A DNA stretch of 55,602 nt from Burkholderia paludis (GCF_000732615.1 NZ_JPGL01000069.1:1-55602), one strand, 5' to 3'; counted from the first letter of the stretch, positions 1 to 8,260 are shown. Program-made: numbers and translations. The notes: generated from the letters alone by a model not told the origin.

Positions 1-52
<52 letters not shown>

Positions 53-251
53 GGCGGGCACGTCAGCCCGCCGCGAATAGGCTTGGCGGGGCAAGTGTCA
101 TGCATTGCAAGATGCGTGGGCCGCGCTTGCGCCCGGGTGCGCGCATCGGGAAAATCGTGTCTAGGAAAAAATTGCTGGCGTAGGCGGAAGGCTGAAACCC
201 TTGCTGGACAATGGATTGCGGCGTATACGAGGGGCGAGCGTTTCGGTGTAA

Positions 252-710
252 AAAGTCTATCAATACGCGCCGAACCCGATCGGCTGGATCGATCCGCTCG
301 GCTTGGCGCGTTGTCCGTGCGATTGTGAAAAGGTTCTCGCAAATATGCGAGCGAGTGGTCGGGCGTATGGTTCAAAGTCGGGAACGCCCGCAGACGGCCA
401 TCACATCATCCAACATGCCTCAGTGCCAGTAGGTACGGAAGGGTACCCCTATACTGGGGCACCCGCTGTTCAACTGGACGGGCCTTCTACACAAGTGGGC
501 TCGGAGCATTACGCAGCGACAAGTGTGCAGCGACAAGCCGGAGGGGGAACGTATGCCGCCGAGCGCAGAATTGGTTACAAGGCGCTCCGGCGAGCTGGTC
601 TTACTTCCCAAGAGGCAAGGTGTCTTTTTGCAGCGCACGTTGATCCATATTTCGAAAACCTCGGGTTCAATGGAAATACTCCAATGCGAACCGTGAAGAA
701 TCGGAGATAG
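252..710 (+). pseudogene. Displaced Rhs C-terminal toxin cassette 1 (HH-type putative nuclease)
   Basis: The frame opens after TAA 249-251 and has no proper start. Its first codons (258-308) encode the Rhs core end YQYAPNP.GWIDPLGL, so this is the 3' part of an rhs gene cut off from its core. The tip contains GHHIIQHASV, a histidine pair typical of HNH/AHH-like nucleases of polymorphic toxins, then a YPY..APAVQLDGPST block and an AERRIGYKAL helix. The exact toxin family is not recognised. The immunity gene follows 8 bp after the stop. Without a start it is probably silent unless recombined onto a full-length rhs. Confidence 0.65.
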
Positions 711-718
711 GAGATAGC

Positions 719-1081
719 ATGGAACGTAAGTTGGCGGACTATCCGATGTATGCCCCATTGGTGAGGCACATCTACGATGAGTTGATCCATGACCACTTTG
801 AGGAGTTGGTAAGCCAAGGACTTGCTGCACCAAGCACAGCATCGGAATACAGAGCCGCGCTGAGAGCCTGCTTGGGTGGGGAGGCGATTGGGCCGATCCC
901 GGATGAGGTGATAATGGATGGGTATGTATTTGAAATTGATGGACATAAATCAGACGGGCTATCAATCGAGGTACCCATCTTCTCGGAGGAGGGGGGCTCG
1001 GACGCTTTCATGATCCTTCGAGTGAAGAAGGACAACACTGCGCAGCCAACGCTGTATTTGTACGACATACTTGTGCCGTGA
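719..1081 (+). CDS. Putative immunity protein for toxin cassette 1
   Basis: A 120-residue soluble acidic protein starting at ATG 719 with a purine-rich GGAGATAG just upstream. It has no signal peptide or membrane segment. Its second half has alternating hydrophobic strands (FEIDGHKSDGLSIEVPIF, then DAFMILRVKKD). The immunity role is inferred from its position directly after the toxin tip, the normal order in rhs-CT/immunity modules. No family was assigned with confidence. Confidence 0.65.
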   Translation: MERKLADYPMYAPLVRHIYDELIHDHFEELVSQGLAAPSTASEYRAALRACLGGEAIGPIPDEVIMDGYVFEIDGHKSDGLSIEVPIFSEEGGSDAFMILRVKKDNTAQPTLYLYDILVP

Positions 1082-1615
1082 GGCGGGCTCTCGAGAGCAA
1101 AATATACGGGCCTGCACTACAACCGGCATCGGTATTACGATCCCAACACAGGCAGATTCATCAGCAAAGACCCGATCGGCCTGAACGGTGGCATCAACGT
1201 TTATCAATACGCGCCCAATCCGATCCAGTGGGTTGATCCGCTTGGGTTGGCTCGCAAGAAGGCCTGCAAATGCCCCGGACAAGATCCCTGTGCGGCCGAC
1301 GGTAAGACGCACATCGTGTATCAAGCGGAAGATCCTAAGAACCCGGGGAAAATCTATACGGGTAAGGCTTCGGGGTACGGGACGCCACGGGAGGTTTTGC
1401 AGAGACGTTTCTCTGGCGGGCACCATAGAGGAATAGCTCTGGAAGATGCAAACGTTGTTCACGAGACAGATTCATACGCTTCGGTCCGTGGTCTTGAGCA
1501 CATTGAGCATGGCAATCTCGGAGATCTGGCAACGGACCAGAACAATCCAATCTCAGACCGAAACAAAAGCAAAGCAACATACCTTGATTGTGCGGAGAAA
1601 TCACTTAAAAGATGA
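1082..1615 (+). pseudogene. Displaced Rhs C-terminal toxin cassette 2 (GIY-YIG-like nuclease)
   Basis: The frame continues straight on from the TGA of the previous immunity gene with no start codon. Codons 1109-1252 encode the Rhs core end (GLHYNRHRYYDPNTGRFISK onward to DPLGLAR). The roughly 120-residue tip has KIYTGKASG, an Arg pair in VLQRRF, Glu in GLEHIEH and Asn in NNPISDRN. This order resembles the Tyr/Gly, Arg, Glu, Asn signature of GIY-YIG endonucleases. That family call is from motif order only and is moderately sure. The stop overlaps the next start (ATGA), so the pair was once translated together. Confidence 0.65.
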
Positions 1616-2073
1616 TCAGGAGAAAATCTAAAAATGAGGTGAGGATCGGTGATGTTTATGCCGTCCCTCTTGACCCGTTGAATCAACGGTACGGCTATGT
1701 GCGCATGTACCACAATCCGGATATAGCGATCCTGGGGGTAACATCTGGGAAGCAACTTTTGTCGTTGGATGAGGTTAAAAAATATCCAAGCGTTACAGAT
1801 GCATTTTCCATGAGGACGGCTATTGAGAAAGGTCGATGGCCGCTAATTGGTAATATCCCATTTGCAAGTGAGGATGAGGCTTGGCCAGGCCCGCGTAAGC
1901 AAGTCTTCAGGCTGCGGCCGGACGTAAGAAAGGTCGTATTTAAAGGGCGCTACATATCTGCTGAGGAATTTGGGCAGTATGACGATCTCCCGGAAGACAA
2001 GAAATTGACCGATGAGCGCCTAATTGAAGAGATTAATGAGAATTCAAACCTTTTTAAGCACATCGATACTTGA
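1612..2073 (+). CDS. Imm26-like immunity protein
   Basis: A 153-residue protein whose ATG overlaps the toxin stop by four bases. It opens with VRIGDVYAVPLDPLNQRYGYVRM and has GRWPLIGNIPF in the middle. The pattern of a 'G-D-hydrophobic-PL' strand near the N-terminus and a later 'G-W-P-IG' motif is that of the Imm26 family found beside polymorphic toxins. It presumably binds and blocks the GIY-YIG-like tip encoded just upstream. The A+T-richer base composition differs from the GC-rich core genome. Confidence 0.7.
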   Translation: MIRRKSKNEVRIGDVYAVPLDPLNQRYGYVRMYHNPDIAILGVTSGKQLLSLDEVKKYPSVTDAFSMRTAIEKGRWPLIGNIPFASEDEAWPGPRKQVFRLRPDVRKVVFKGRYISAEEFGQYDDLPEDKKLTDERLIEEINENSNLFKHIDT

Positions 2074-2082
2074 TTGTTCTCT

Positions 2083-2232
2083 GTGATCTACTTGGGTGAT
2101 TTTCGGTATGAAATAGCCCGGTCGACGGAGGCCCGCCCCTTTCTGGAGTAGGCGCTGAAGGAGACTCGAAATGACGACCGATTAGAACGTGAATTTGTGC
2201 GAGCAAGGGAGCTTCTTGGTGGGCCGGAATAG
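2083..2232 (+). pseudogene. Remnant of a small gene (possible displaced immunity gene)
   Basis: From GTG 2083 the frame reads protein-like sequence (IYLGDFRYEIARSTEARPFLE), then an in-frame TAG at 2149, then ALKETRNDDRLEREFVRARELL and a stop at 2230. The helical, charged character on both sides of the TAG suggests one protein interrupted by a nonsense change, possibly CAG to TAG. It may be what remains of another immunity gene, but the identity is unknown. Confidence 0.35.
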
Positions 2233-2248
2233 TTTATCTTGGCTGTAG

Positions 2249-2794
2249 ACGGGCCTACACTATAACCGATACAGGTACTACGATCCAAACTCTGGACGGT
2301 TCATCTGCAAGGACCCGATCGGACTGGCTGGTGGCCTGAATCTGTATCAGTACGCGCCCAACCCCGTTCAGTGGACTGATCCCACTGGGCTCACACGATG
2401 TTGTTGCCCGTCGTTGCTTCCCGGTGAAGGAGACGTCGGAAAGTACAGGGACCTGAAGAGGGCTGGATCAACGGGTGACAACCTCACACCGCATCACATT
2501 CCATCTGATGCGTATATGGAGGGAATTGGTGTGCCAAATTACACACGTGGCGACGGTGTATCTATTAATATGGAAATGCCATCGACTGGAGGGCGCCATC
2601 GTCAAACAAGTTCTTACGGGACAAGCCCTGATTTAACGATGACGCCTCGGGATGTGTTAGCACAGGATATTCGAGATGCTAGACGAATCTACCAGCGCCA
2701 AAATTGCTATACATCTAAAATTCGCGCTGGGCTGCAGCAAGTTATTGCTCAAAACAAGGCTCAGTATCCATCGACGTTTGGGAAGGGACAATGA
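2249..2794 (+). pseudogene. Displaced Rhs C-terminal toxin cassette 3 (HH-type putative nuclease)
   Basis: Directly after TAG 2246-2248 the frame reads TGLHYNRYRYYDPNSGRF and on to the Rhs core end WTDPTGL, without any start codon. The tip contains NLTPHHIPSDAYM, then DGVSINMEMPSTGGRHRQTSSYG and a helical tail. The HHIPS motif followed by a GRHR..SYG block is seen in HNH/endonuclease VII-like Rhs tips; I do not know a precise family name. One core residue differs from the sister cassettes (FICKD rather than FISKD). The stop overlaps the start of the Imm30-like gene by four bases. Confidence 0.65.
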
Positions 2795-3246
2795 AACAAG
2801 GTTGCTTGGAAGATCTGCTACGTGTCCGTCAACTCGACACCCCGGATGAAGTTGGCGAATTCGATGGGGTGATTGAAACTCTTAGTTCTGAAGTGTTATC
2901 GAAGGAGGATCTGGTAAACCTTCTTTCTGTATTTATTGACCGGACTAAACATGAAGAGGTTATGTATGGTCTTCTTCATTTAATAGAGGCGAGCGATGTG
3001 AATTTGGTTGTTGCTGCTTTGGTACAGGCGGCCCCGGCTATGAAAATGATCGCATCTGATTGGTTGGATACATTCATATTCAGACTGCTGAATGGAGATC
3101 ATTCTCGGAATGTGTTGATCAATAATTTAAGACTGGGCGATGGAGGGGGGGCGGCTGAAATTATTTCTCGGCTTGTTGCGATGCAAGGGGATGTCTCAGA
3201 TAAAATTAAGGAGAGGGCTTCATTCGTTCTGTCTAAATTGAATTGA
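2791..3246 (+). CDS. Imm30-like immunity protein
   Basis: A 151-residue, largely helical soluble protein beginning at ATG 2791 (ATGA overlap with the toxin stop). The pattern DLVNLLSVFIDRTKHEEVMYGLLHLIEA, then a second helical block with a conserved Trp (ASDWLDTFIFRLLNGD), fits the Imm30 family of helical immunity proteins. It is expected to neutralise the preceding HH-type tip. Its last two codons and stop lie inside an AATTG pentanucleotide array. Confidence 0.65.
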   Translation: MKQGCLEDLLRVRQLDTPDEVGEFDGVIETLSSEVLSKEDLVNLLSVFIDRTKHEEVMYGLLHLIEASDVNLVVAALVQAAPAMKMIASDWLDTFIFRLLNGDHSRNVLINNLRLGDGGGAAEIISRLVAMQGDVSDKIKERASFVLSKLN

Positions 3247-3260
3247 ATTGAATTGAATTG
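3236..3260 (+). repeat. (AATTG)5 pentanucleotide repeat
   Basis: Five perfect AATTG units cover the last codons and the stop of the Imm30-like gene and run a few bases beyond. A change in unit number keeps a stop codon close by in most arrangements, so the effect on the protein would be small. Confidence 0.9.
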
Positions 3261-3318
3261 AATGTAGCAGTGCTGTATTGATTTCTTGGTTGGCGGGCAA
3301 CATGGCAGTTGCCCGCTG

Positions 3319-3934
3319 ATGCAATGCGAAGGCAAGGTAGGACGGATACGGGCGGGCCCGCACCATAACCGGCATCGGTACTATGATCCGACGTCGGGAC
3401 GGTTCATCAGCAAGGACCCGATTGGGCTGGCGGGTGGGATCAATGTCTATCAATACGCTCCGAATCCTGTTGAGTGGATCGACCCATTAGACCTGGAAAA
3501 TTATCGCGATGTATTTTGGAATGCAGTTGGTGGGGCCGAAAGGGATAAGTATCAAGTCCACCACATCATTCCTCAGAACATATTTAATGATCCCAAGTAC
3601 TCGAAAATGCTGGCTTGTGCTGGCTTGTGCTGGCATGGGTGTGGATGATCCTGACAACATGATTGGCTTGCCCAAGGATGGAGCTAATGCAGGTGCAAGA
3701 ACAGGGCGCTATTTTGGGAGGTCTCAACATAATACGCAACACCCTATGTACGACAGGGCAATTAAGTCAACGCTTGATCGGGTTGGTGCTATAAAGAGTT
3801 GTGCTTCTCGAAAATTGGCCTTGAGAGGGATGCAGGAAACACTGAGGTCGGCACTTAGGCGAAGTGATAATCCAATAGTTAACGGCCAAGGGGCTAGTCA
3901 GTCAGCGTGGAATGATATTTTAAGTAAATTTTAA
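3319..3934 (+). pseudogene. Displaced Rhs C-terminal toxin cassette 4 (AHH-type nuclease, frameshifted)
   Basis: The first frame gives a degraded Rhs core (AGPHHNRHRYYDPTSGRF where sisters have TGLHYNRHRYYDP) and core end WIDPLDLENYRD, then the nuclease motif VHHIIPQNIF, and stops at TGA 3646. The second frame continues from about 3608 to 3934 with MIGLPKDGANAGARTGRYF and a QHNTQHPMYDRA block. The join is a 10-bp tandem duplication. Removing one copy gives a single frame reading KMLACAGMGVDDPDNMIGLPK. The HHIIP core, the D-N-M-I-L-P strand and the later H-x-x-Y are typical of AHH nucleases in polymorphic toxins. Confidence 0.7.
3608..3637 (+). repeat. 10-bp tandem duplication causing the toxin frameshift
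   Basis: TGCTGGCTTG occurs at 3608-3617 and 3618-3627, followed by the near copy TGCTGGCATG at 3628-3637. A 10-base unit is not a multiple of three, so the extra copy shifts the AHH toxin out of frame. Confidence 0.9.
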
Positions 3935-3948
3935 TTTGGAGATGTGCT

Positions 3949-4485
3949 GTGACTACTCGGGAACGGTATGTAATGAGGCTTCGTGTATGTGCTGAGGAGC
4001 TTCTTTCTCTGATAAATGGACCAAAATTTTTGCGCGGTGGAGTCGTGCCTCGCAAAGGTGAAGTTCTCGTAACGAATGAAAAAGATGCGGAAATTTTTGC
4101 TTGCGATCAGGATGTTGATGTAATTAAAGGTGGTGAGTATCAGTATTGGACTGGTATTCTGGAGAATAATTCGAGAACTATTGAGCAAATGGATCTGCAG
4201 GATAGTTTGGATTTGGGTGATGAATTTTCTCTAAATATTTCTGAAATATTTGATGGCGAGTTGATGTCTGCTCTAATTTCGAAGGGTGAGGAATTTGGAG
4301 TGTCGAGCTCGATTGTTGACGTTATTTGTGGAAATTTCTATATTTTCCTTGTAAACAAGACGTTTTTTGATGAGCAGCTTCCGCTTGCCGATAGGATGTA
4401 TGAAATCTATCAGGGTGGTGGTATTCCTTGTGGATGGAAGGGTGAGTTTCCAGATGGGGAGATTCTAATTTATTCAAAGGATTAA
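3949..4485 (+). CDS. Putative immunity protein for the AHH-type toxin
   Basis: A 178-residue protein starting at GTG 3949 behind GGAGATGTG. It is acidic, soluble, without signal peptide, and noticeably A+T-rich compared with the core genome. It has FLRGGVVPRKGEVLVTNEKDAE near the start and EIYQGGGIPCGWKGEFPDG near the end, suggesting a compact alpha/beta fold. The immunity function is inferred from position after the AHH tip. No family is recognised. Unlike its toxin the gene is intact. Confidence 0.65.
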   Translation: MTTRERYVMRLRVCAEELLSLINGPKFLRGGVVPRKGEVLVTNEKDAEIFACDQDVDVIKGGEYQYWTGILENNSRTIEQMDLQDSLDLGDEFSLNISEIFDGELMSALISKGEEFGVSSSIVDVICGNFYIFLVNKTFFDEQLPLADRMYEIYQGGGIPCGWKGEFPDGEILIYSKD

Positions 4486-4543
4486 ATTTCTGAATGTGGG
4501 CGTTCTTACGTAACGGAAGAATCATCTAGGGGCGCCGCATGAG

Positions 4544-5272
4544 GTGGCCGACAAGGTGGGCGAGGTTGCCTGGTCAGCGTGCTACAAGGCGTGGGGTGAA
4601 GCGAAGGAAGTCATCAGCGAGGCGGCGCGCAAGGCGGGTATCCGCAACCCTATCCGCTTCCAGGGGCAGTACTTCGACCATGAGACGGGCCTTCACTACA
4701 ACCGGCACAGGTATTACGACACGAACTCGGGACGGTTCATCTCGAAAGACCCGATCGGGTTGGCGGGCGGCATCAACGTCTATCAATACGCCAACAATCC
4801 CGTTCATTGGACTGATCCGCTTGGGCTGGCTCGAACGCCCCATAGTGGAGGGTGTGCCGATGCTGCCGCACGTAGCGCACTCGAATCTGTCATGGGTAAG
4901 TCTATCCGGATGAACAAAGAGTTCGGTGGCTTAGTCTATGAAAAAGGGGGGCAGTATTTTGCGACGATCCCTGTTCCTGGTACGGGCCGAACCTTCATTC
5001 CTGCTTTGGCATTGCCACAAGTACCGAAGGGCGCGACCATCGTAGGTGATTATCATACGCATGGAGATTATTCCGTACTGGGAGCGAACGGAGAGGTTGT
5101 CAGAACGTCAGATCCAAGCAGGGATGATTTCAATAGCGACGATTTCTCAAGAAGAGATAAAGAGATCAGTGCTCTTGCCGCACTCAAGAACAAATGTCAT
5201 CGCTCATACTTGGGTACGCCAAGTGGTAAGATCAAGGTCTATACAGTTATGGGAGGTGCTCGTGATCTATAG
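4544..5272 (+). CDS. Displaced Rhs C-terminal toxin cassette 5 (DUF4329/JAB-like)
   Basis: This is the longest core piece. Rhs-like sequence is readable from 4514 (after TAA 4511), through EVAWSACYKAWGEAKEVISE and IRFQGQYFDHETGLHYNRHRYYD, to WTDPLGLAR near residue 97 from GTG 4544. No frame break is seen. The tip has an EFGGLVYEKGGQYFATIPVPG strand pair, GDYHTHGDY and a DDFSRRD segment. An HxH followed by a Ser/Asp region is the metal-site layout of JAB/MPN-like domains and matches DUF4329. The GTG start is a guess; translation initiation here is not supported by a clear ribosome site. Confidence 0.65.
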   Translation: MADKVGEVAWSACYKAWGEAKEVISEAARKAGIRNPIRFQGQYFDHETGLHYNRHRYYDTNSGRFISKDPIGLAGGINVYQYANNPVHWTDPLGLARTPHSGGCADAAARSALESVMGKSIRMNKEFGGLVYEKGGQYFATIPVPGTGRTFIPALALPQVPKGATIVGDYHTHGDYSVLGANGEVVRTSDPSRDDFNSDDFSRRDKEISALAALKNKCHRSYLGTPSGKIKVYTVMGGARDL

Positions 5273-5597
5273 TCAAGACGATATTCTCGAGTTGGCAACT
5301 AAGTATCCGAGTGATTTCTCTTGTCGTGGAGATTGTTTCGAGATATTTGGTCTGGCTTTGGCGGAATTTAGAAGGCTCTCAAAGAGCAAGTGGTCTTTGG
5401 GTGACTATAAAGTTTCAGTTGATTTTGGGAAAAGTAGGGATTTAGTTGCCGTTTCATTTACTCCTCTTCCGGCTTACGAGATCAATGGAGTGCCGTTTGA
5501 GATCGCAGATCAAGGGATGTATAAGAACGGTCGTGGAGTGACATATGTGTACGCCGTTGAAGAAGGTGAGCTTCTAAAGACAATCTACATGCGTTAG
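5262..5597 (+). CDS. Putative immunity protein for the DUF4329 toxin
   Basis: A 111-residue protein starting at GTG 5262, inside the last codons of the toxin gene and preceded by GGGAGGT, a strong ribosome site. It is soluble and acidic, with a C-terminal strand-rich part (YVYAVEEGELLKTIYMR). The overlap with the toxin stop implies translational coupling. The family is not recognised; immunity is inferred from position. Confidence 0.65.
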   Translation: MIYSQDDILELATKYPSDFSCRGDCFEIFGLALAEFRRLSKSKWSLGDYKVSVDFGKSRDLVAVSFTPLPAYEINGVPFEIADQGMYKNGRGVTYVYAVEEGELLKTIYMR

Positions 5598-5600
5598 TAG

Positions 5601-5630
5601 AAAAAGGGGGCCGCAGATGCGGTCCCTTGT
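5601..5630 (+). terminator. Possible terminator after the DUF4329 cassette
   Basis: A GC-rich hairpin (GGGGCCGC / GCGGTCCC with G-T pairs) closes a CAGATG loop right after the immunity stop. It is followed by TTGTTC rather than a full T-run, so it may be a weak terminator. Confidence 0.4.
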
Positions 5631-5697
5631 TCATGTTGTGGTGGTGATCAGCAGTTCCAGTTCAGCGTGAGTTTTGTGGTGCCCTTCCCTCTAGCCT

Positions 5698-6315
5698 TGG
5701 GGCGAAGCGAAGGAGGTCATCAGCGAGGCCGCGCGCAAGGCGGGTATCTGCAACACGCTCCGTTTCTAGGGGCAGTACTTCGACCACGAGACGGGCCTTC
5801 ACTACAACGGGTACAGGTACTACGATCCGAAGTCGGGACGGTTCATTAGCAAGGACCCGATCGGACTGGCGGGCGGGATCAACGTCTTCCAGTACGAGCC
5901 CAACCCGGTCGAGTGGATTGACCCGTTAGGGCTGTCAAAGAAGGCGGGGTGTTCCTGCGCGTGTGAAATCAACCAGGTGACTGGTAAGCCGCGAGGAACG
6001 CTTCAAAAGCTAGCTCAGAAAATCCATGAGGCGGGAAAATATAAGCCCGCCGTCAATCAAAGAACCATCGGGGTTGGACAGGATGAATCAGGAGTCCTGT
6101 TTGCCGGCAGTAGTAATGGGTTTGAAGTCGGGAAAAGAGATAAGGCTGATAGCCTCGGAATAACGCGGGTTCCGACTTCCAAGAGCAAGCATGCGGAAGA
6201 GAATTTGATGAGTTGTGTGTCAGGGTTAAAATCTGTTGGAGCGTCAAAGCGTGATCCGTGCAACTGTGCTGGACGGCTAGAAGGGCTTGGGATCGATGTG
6301 GATAACGCGCATTGA
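5698..6315 (+). pseudogene. Displaced Rhs C-terminal toxin cassette 6 (deaminase-like)
   Basis: Core homology starts at 5698 (WGEAKEVISEAARKAG, nearly identical to cassette 5) and hits TAG at 5767, exactly where the sister has the first Gln of FQGQYF. After it the frame is open: GQYFDHETGLHYN, then FQYEPNPVEWIDPLGLSKK, then the tip. The tip reads AGSSNGFEVGKRDKADSLGI, KHAEENLM and RDPCNCAGRLEGLGID. A HAE motif followed by a Pro-Cys-x-Cys is the zinc-site layout of toxin deaminases; the AGSS..HAEEN pattern resembles the BURPS668_1122-type family. C-x-C spacing is tighter than the usual C-x-x-C, so activity is uncertain. Confidence 0.65.
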
Positions 6316-6325
6316 GGTGAAATAA

Positions 6326-6661
6326 ATGAGCGACGATTTTGATGTTTATGTTGATCACGCATTTTATCGAAATGGCGGAAAGGCTGTTCTTGTAAAATTT
6401 TCGGCCTCAATAGTTGAATTAAACGTATTTGTTTCTATTGCAGATGCTGGGGCAGTGATCAATTTCGGCGGGAGGGCAATTGATTATGTGTTGGCTGGGG
6501 AATCGGCCAATAGTCCTGTTCATTGGAAGCGAGGCGAAGATAGCGGTGTTTACATACTTATTGGTGAGGATCCGGAAGTTTGGGACTTTTCCATAGTGGT
6601 AGATGATAAATTGATAGAAAGAGTGGCTTTAGAAATTCAAGGATTGATTGGGGATAGTTAA
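6326..6661 (+). CDS. Putative immunity protein for the deaminase-like toxin
   Basis: A 111-residue acidic protein from ATG 6326, ten bases after the toxin stop. It is soluble, beta-rich in appearance (AVLVKFSASIVELNVFVSIAD, GVYILIGEDPEVWDFSIVVDD), and A+T-rich. The family is not recognised; the role is inferred from position after the deaminase-like tip. Confidence 0.6.
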   Translation: MSDDFDVYVDHAFYRNGGKAVLVKFSASIVELNVFVSIADAGAVINFGGRAIDYVLAGESANSPVHWKRGEDSGVYILIGEDPEVWDFSIVVDDKLIERVALEIQGLIGDS

Positions 6662-6781
6662 GTGTGAATTAATGCCGCAGACGGTGTAGGGCGAGGTCGG
6701 TGCAAGTGCTTGGTCGCCAGGCGAGAGGAGGTGTGGCAGGAGGGGCACATGGCAGGAAAGTCCTGCCACCATGGAGGTGCC

Positions 6782-7341
6782 ACTCCGATTCGCTTCCAAG
6801 GTTAGTATTGCGACGAGGAAACGGGGCTGCACTATAACCGGTACAGGTACTACGATCCGAGTAGCGGACGGTTTATCTCGAAGGATCCAATCGATCTGAC
6901 CGCCGGGATCAACGTCTATCAATACGGCAGCAACCCTGTAAGTTGGATTGACCCTTATGGGCTCAATGGGGTCTATGTTTTTGAAACGACTTCAGGCGAG
7001 GCTTATATCGGTAAGGGAGGCTGCAACCGTTATAAATCTTCGGTAAATAGAGAGGCTGGCGGGCCTTCTGGTGTTTCTCGTGGGACGCACATAGATACTA
7101 AATCTCCGTGTGTAAATGTCTCAGAAGACGATTATGTGCTGATGGTGGATGGTGCGGCGATGAGATTGTATCCGACTTTGCCCGGGGTAAAGCCAACATT
7201 AAATAGAATTGATTCTCCTGGAAAAAAGCTGCGGAGGCGATTAAGGCGGGAGGGTGTTTGGCTTTGTCCTCTTCGGTTGCAAAGGATACGGCAGTCTTGC
7301 TTGCAAATCTTCCGGTGAAACCGGTTGGCTCTGGGGTGTAA
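6782..7341 (+). pseudogene. Displaced Rhs C-terminal toxin cassette 7 (GIY-YIG-like, frameshifted)
   Basis: Core homology begins TPIRFQG and meets TAG at 6803, at the second Gln of FQGQYF. It continues CDEETGLHYNRYRYYDP to WIDPYGL. The tip opens GVYVFETTSGEAYIGKGG.NRY, the two strands of a GIY-YIG nuclease. The zero frame degenerates into Arg-rich sequence after 7222 and stops at 7318. Moving to the -1 frame at the A6 run (7222-7227) gives plausible helix KKAAEAIKAGGCLALSSSV and a stop at 7339-7341, two bases before the next start. It is either an A-run indel or a -1 frameshift site. Confidence 0.65.
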
Positions 7342-7342
7342 T

Positions 7343-8242
7343 ATGTCATCGGAAAATGTGAAATTATTTGGAACTGATTTTTTGGGACCGGATGGTCCCG
7401 TTATGGTTTCGGAGAATGGTGAGATTACTATTGCAAAGGACGAATTGGGGGAATTTGTTTCATTTTCCATAATGAACTCACCAATTGATGATTATGTGGA
7501 TTTTCTTTCAAATTTCAAAATAAAAATACTGTCTATTTCACATAATTCTTCCGATTCGATCATTTTTGATTTTGGGAGGGTGGAAGTAAAATTTATTGAG
7601 CGCCTTTATTTGAATTTACAAAGGGGTGATGTTTTAAAATTTCCGAGTGACTTGGTTTTCGAAAATTTACGAGAAATCTCGGTGAGAGATGGCTTTCCGG
7701 AGGGATTGCCATTAAGTGATAAATTGCCTTTCTTGAAAAAAATCGCTGTCGAATTATTTTCCGAATCTGATTTGTTTTGGATTGGGCAGTTTCCCGATAT
7801 TGTGGATTTGGCTATCTATCACTACCCGGGGAAAGATCTTATGCCTTTGGCGGGCTTGAATAAATTAAAGAGATTGTGTCTTGTTGAGGGAGGGGTTAGA
7901 AGTCTTCATGGCATTGAGCGGCTCTCGCACTTGGCAATAGTTCATGTTGTTTCTTGTCGAAGACTTGCGGATGTTAGTGCGTTATTAGAGGCGAAATCGA
8001 TTGAGCACATAATGTTTGAGAAGTTCCGTGGAATTAAAAATTGGAGTTTTTTGTCTAAAAAAATTAATCTTAAAACCGTATGGCTCGAGGTGGCGGAAAG
8101 TATTGATTTTATTAGGCATTTGCCAAATTTAACTTATTTCAGATGTATTGGGGTTGTTGATGAGAATGTGGGAGTGATTGACGAAATGGGGTTTTTAAAT
8201 CTACCTTATCGATCCAAGGTGTTTTGTGAATCTATAGTTTGA
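7343..8242 (+). CDS. Leucine-rich-repeat-like immunity protein
   Basis: A 299-residue protein from ATG 7343, immediately after the end of the -1 frame of the toxin. The middle contains irregular leucine-rich repeats: LPFLKKIAVELF, FPDIVDLAIYH, LNKLKRLCLVEGGVRSLHGIERL, LPNLTYFRCIGV. LRR-type solenoids occur among immunity proteins of polymorphic toxin systems. There is no signal peptide or membrane segment. This is one of the most A+T-rich stretches in the window, suggesting import from a low-GC source. Confidence 0.65.
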   Translation: MSSENVKLFGTDFLGPDGPVMVSENGEITIAKDELGEFVSFSIMNSPIDDYVDFLSNFKIKILSISHNSSDSIIFDFGRVEVKFIERLYLNLQRGDVLKFPSDLVFENLREISVRDGFPEGLPLSDKLPFLKKIAVELFSESDLFWIGQFPDIVDLAIYHYPGKDLMPLAGLNKLKRLCLVEGGVRSLHGIERLSHLAIVHVVSCRRLADVSALLEAKSIEHIMFEKFRGIKNWSFLSKKINLKTVWLEVAESIDFIRHLPNLTYFRCIGVVDENVGVIDEMGFLNLPYRSKVFCESIV

Positions 8243-8260
8243 TATGGGGCGGATTTTGGC

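Noticed and set aside
3236..3260. CRISPR-like or attachment repeat
   Set aside because: It is a simple five-base microsatellite without spacers or a second copy elsewhere.
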